Of a DNA stretch of 47,691 nt, positions 46,440-47,691 are shown one piece after another. Source of the stretch: Alphaproteobacteria bacterium (GTDB taxonomy: Bacteria; Pseudomonadota; Alphaproteobacteria; UBA6615); the NCBI GenBank assembly GCA_028822385.1, contig JAPKDV010000005.1:1-47691 (forward strand), written 5' to 3'. The notes below the pieces were generated by a model, which searched no databases, had not been told where the DNA came from, and saw only the letters and a program-made list of their open reading frames with translations. A program made the translations under genes and the position numbers. The number at the start of each line of letters is the position of its first letter. Position 1 is the first letter of the stretch.

Positions 46440-47249
46440 TCAGATGGTTGCTTCGGCGTTGTCCAAAAAATTCTGCACATTCGTATTCCATTTTTCCGGG
46501 TGTCGCCGGTAGGAGTAATGTCCGCCATCATCGAAGAATAGGATTTCGGATCCCGGGATAGCTGCGTTTAGGTCCTCGGCAAAATAGTAGGGGATCGTGG
46601 CATCATCGATGGTTCCGATCACGAGCGCGGGCTTGTCGATTTGGGAAATTTCGTTTTTGCGGTTGTGGGCAAGCATCATGTCGAGGCGAGCTGTAAGAAT
46701 TTCCACAGATCCGATGGTGTCCAACGCGCGTCGTTCCAACTCCATCACTGCGTCAAGATTGTGGCGGAACTGATCTGCCCCCGAGGTGAACATGCTCGAG
46801 ACCTTCACATATTCTTCCGGGCCATAGGATTCCGCGATCCGTTTCCGGGTCAACGCGACACGGGTGATGAACTCGTCAGCGATCACCCAAGTGTTGTTGA
46901 AGATGCAGGCACGTAGCCGGTTCGGGTGGTCCAGTGCAAGGTTCTGTAGGATGCAGCCCCCCGTCGAGGTGCCAACAACATGCGCCTTTTCTATTCCTAC
47001 GGTGTCCATCAGGCCAATCACGTCTTTTGCGATCATCTGGGTTGTGTAGGAACCGGGTTCGGTGGGCTTGTCGCTGTCGCCGCAGCCACGATGATCGAAG
47101 GTGATGCAGCGGTAGCGCTCGGCGAAATGGTCGAGCTGGAAAGACCATGCGTCGTAGAGGCCGACCAGCCCAGGAATGAAAATAAGGGCATCACCCTCGC
47201 CCTTGTCATAGAAATTCAAGGTAATGTGTCCAATGTCGATACGAGCCAT
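46440..47249 (-). CDS. Alpha/beta-fold hydrolase
   Basis: DALIFIPGLVGLYDAW, CITFDHRGCGDSDKP, VVGTSTGGCILQNLALDHP nucleophile elbow. Confidence 0.93.
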   Translation of the reverse strand: MARIDIGHITLNFYDKGEGDALIFIPGLVGLYDAWSFQLDHFAERYRCITFDHRGCGDSDKPTEPGSYTTQMIAKDVIGLMDTVGIEKAHVVGTSTGGCILQNLALDHPNRLRACIFNNTWVIADEFITRVALTRKRIAESYGPEEYVKVSSMFTSGADQFRHNLDAVMELERRALDTIGSVEILTARLDMMLAHNRKNEISQIDKPALVIGTIDDATIPYYFAEDLNAAIPGSEILFFDDGGHYSYRRHPEKWNTNVQNFLDNAEATI

Positions 47250-47253
47250 TTAT

Positions 47254-47691
47254 CTATTCCTTGTCGAAGGAGATGCCGCTTGCGATCTCCAGCATGGGTT
47301 CTTCGAGGGGTACCTGTAAGCCGTCATTCAGGCGGTTCAGCAAACCCATAGCTGAGGCGACAATCGTCACTTCGACGCGCTCCTGATCGGTCGTCTGTGC
47401 GACAAACGCATTGATCACGTCGGGCTGAATGGCGCTGGCATCGATCGTCAACGCATCGGCATAAGCCAGGATCGCGCGTTCTTTCTCATCGAATGCAGGG
47501 TGCGAGCGGTAGTCGTGCATGTTGTCGATCTTTTCCTGCGCCACACCCTGGGTCATCAACACTTTTACCTGATGTGCGGAGCAGTAGAGGCAGGCGTTGA
47601 TGTTCGAGACCCTGTGGCGGATTAGCGCCTTCATGGGTTTAGGCAGATCACCGTGGTCCCATACATCATCGAGGAACTGGCGCATGGTGGC
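47254..47691 (-). CDS. Carboxymuconolactone decarboxylase/AhpD-like family protein (possibly 5'-truncated at the window edge)
   Basis: MKALIRHRVSNINACLYCSAHQVKVL (CxxCxxH AhpD motif). The frame stays open to the edge past ATG 47685. Confidence 0.82.
   Translation of the reverse strand, partial: ATMRQFLDDVWDHGDLPKPMKALIRHRVSNINACLYCSAHQVKVLMTQGVAQEKIDNMHDYRSHPAFDEKERAILAYADALTIDASAIQPDVINAFVAQTTDQERVEVTIVASAMGLLNRLNDGLQVPLEEPMLEIASGISFDKE

Overview
This 47.7 kb window reads as a compact alphaproteobacterial-type chromosome segment (taxonomy is inference). It has no rRNA, tRNA, CRISPR array or recognisable transposase, and I recognise no transcriptional regulator. From left to right: a truncated AHL-lactonase-like metallo-beta-lactamase at the left edge (minus strand, missing from the ORF track); an oxidoreductase and valine-catabolism block (HIBADH-like, SDR, YVTN propeller, isobutyryl-CoA dehydrogenase, HIBYL-CoA hydrolase, mmsB); a dispersed set of catabolic enzymes and two MFS transporters (GMC, quinone reductase, FAH, PanE-like, Baeyer-Villiger monooxygenase, GFA, AKR, Gfo/Idh/MocA); a hydantoinase/oxoprolinase A+B plus GST unit facing an N-carbamoylsarcosine-amidase-like hydrolase and a TRAP transporter; an acyl-CoA dehydrogenase with an Asp-for-Glu change at the usual catalytic position; an M3 peptidase; a HIBADH plus beta-decarboxylating dehydrogenase pair; a surface-polysaccharide locus (about 33.6-45.9 kb) with two O-antigen-ligase-like proteins, Wzx-like flippase, WecB-like epimerase, glycosyltransferases, a GNAT/FemAB-like protein, a methyltransferase and a divergent polysaccharide deacetylase; and a DUF1330, alpha/beta-hydrolase, AhpD-like unit at the right edge. 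The best leads are: (i) a small gene at 13708-13970 that looks like one ~87-aa ORF split by a single-base deletion; (ii) the hydantoinase/amidase/TRAP module, whose solute-binding protein seems to lack the usual carboxylate-clamping Arg; (iii) a G8 homopolymer in a polysaccharide polymerase/ligase gene where either one-base slip gives a premature stop; (iv) the Asp-variant acyl-CoA dehydrogenase; (v) a perfect 13-bp hairpin between dctP and dctQ. I see no clear defence or mobile system.
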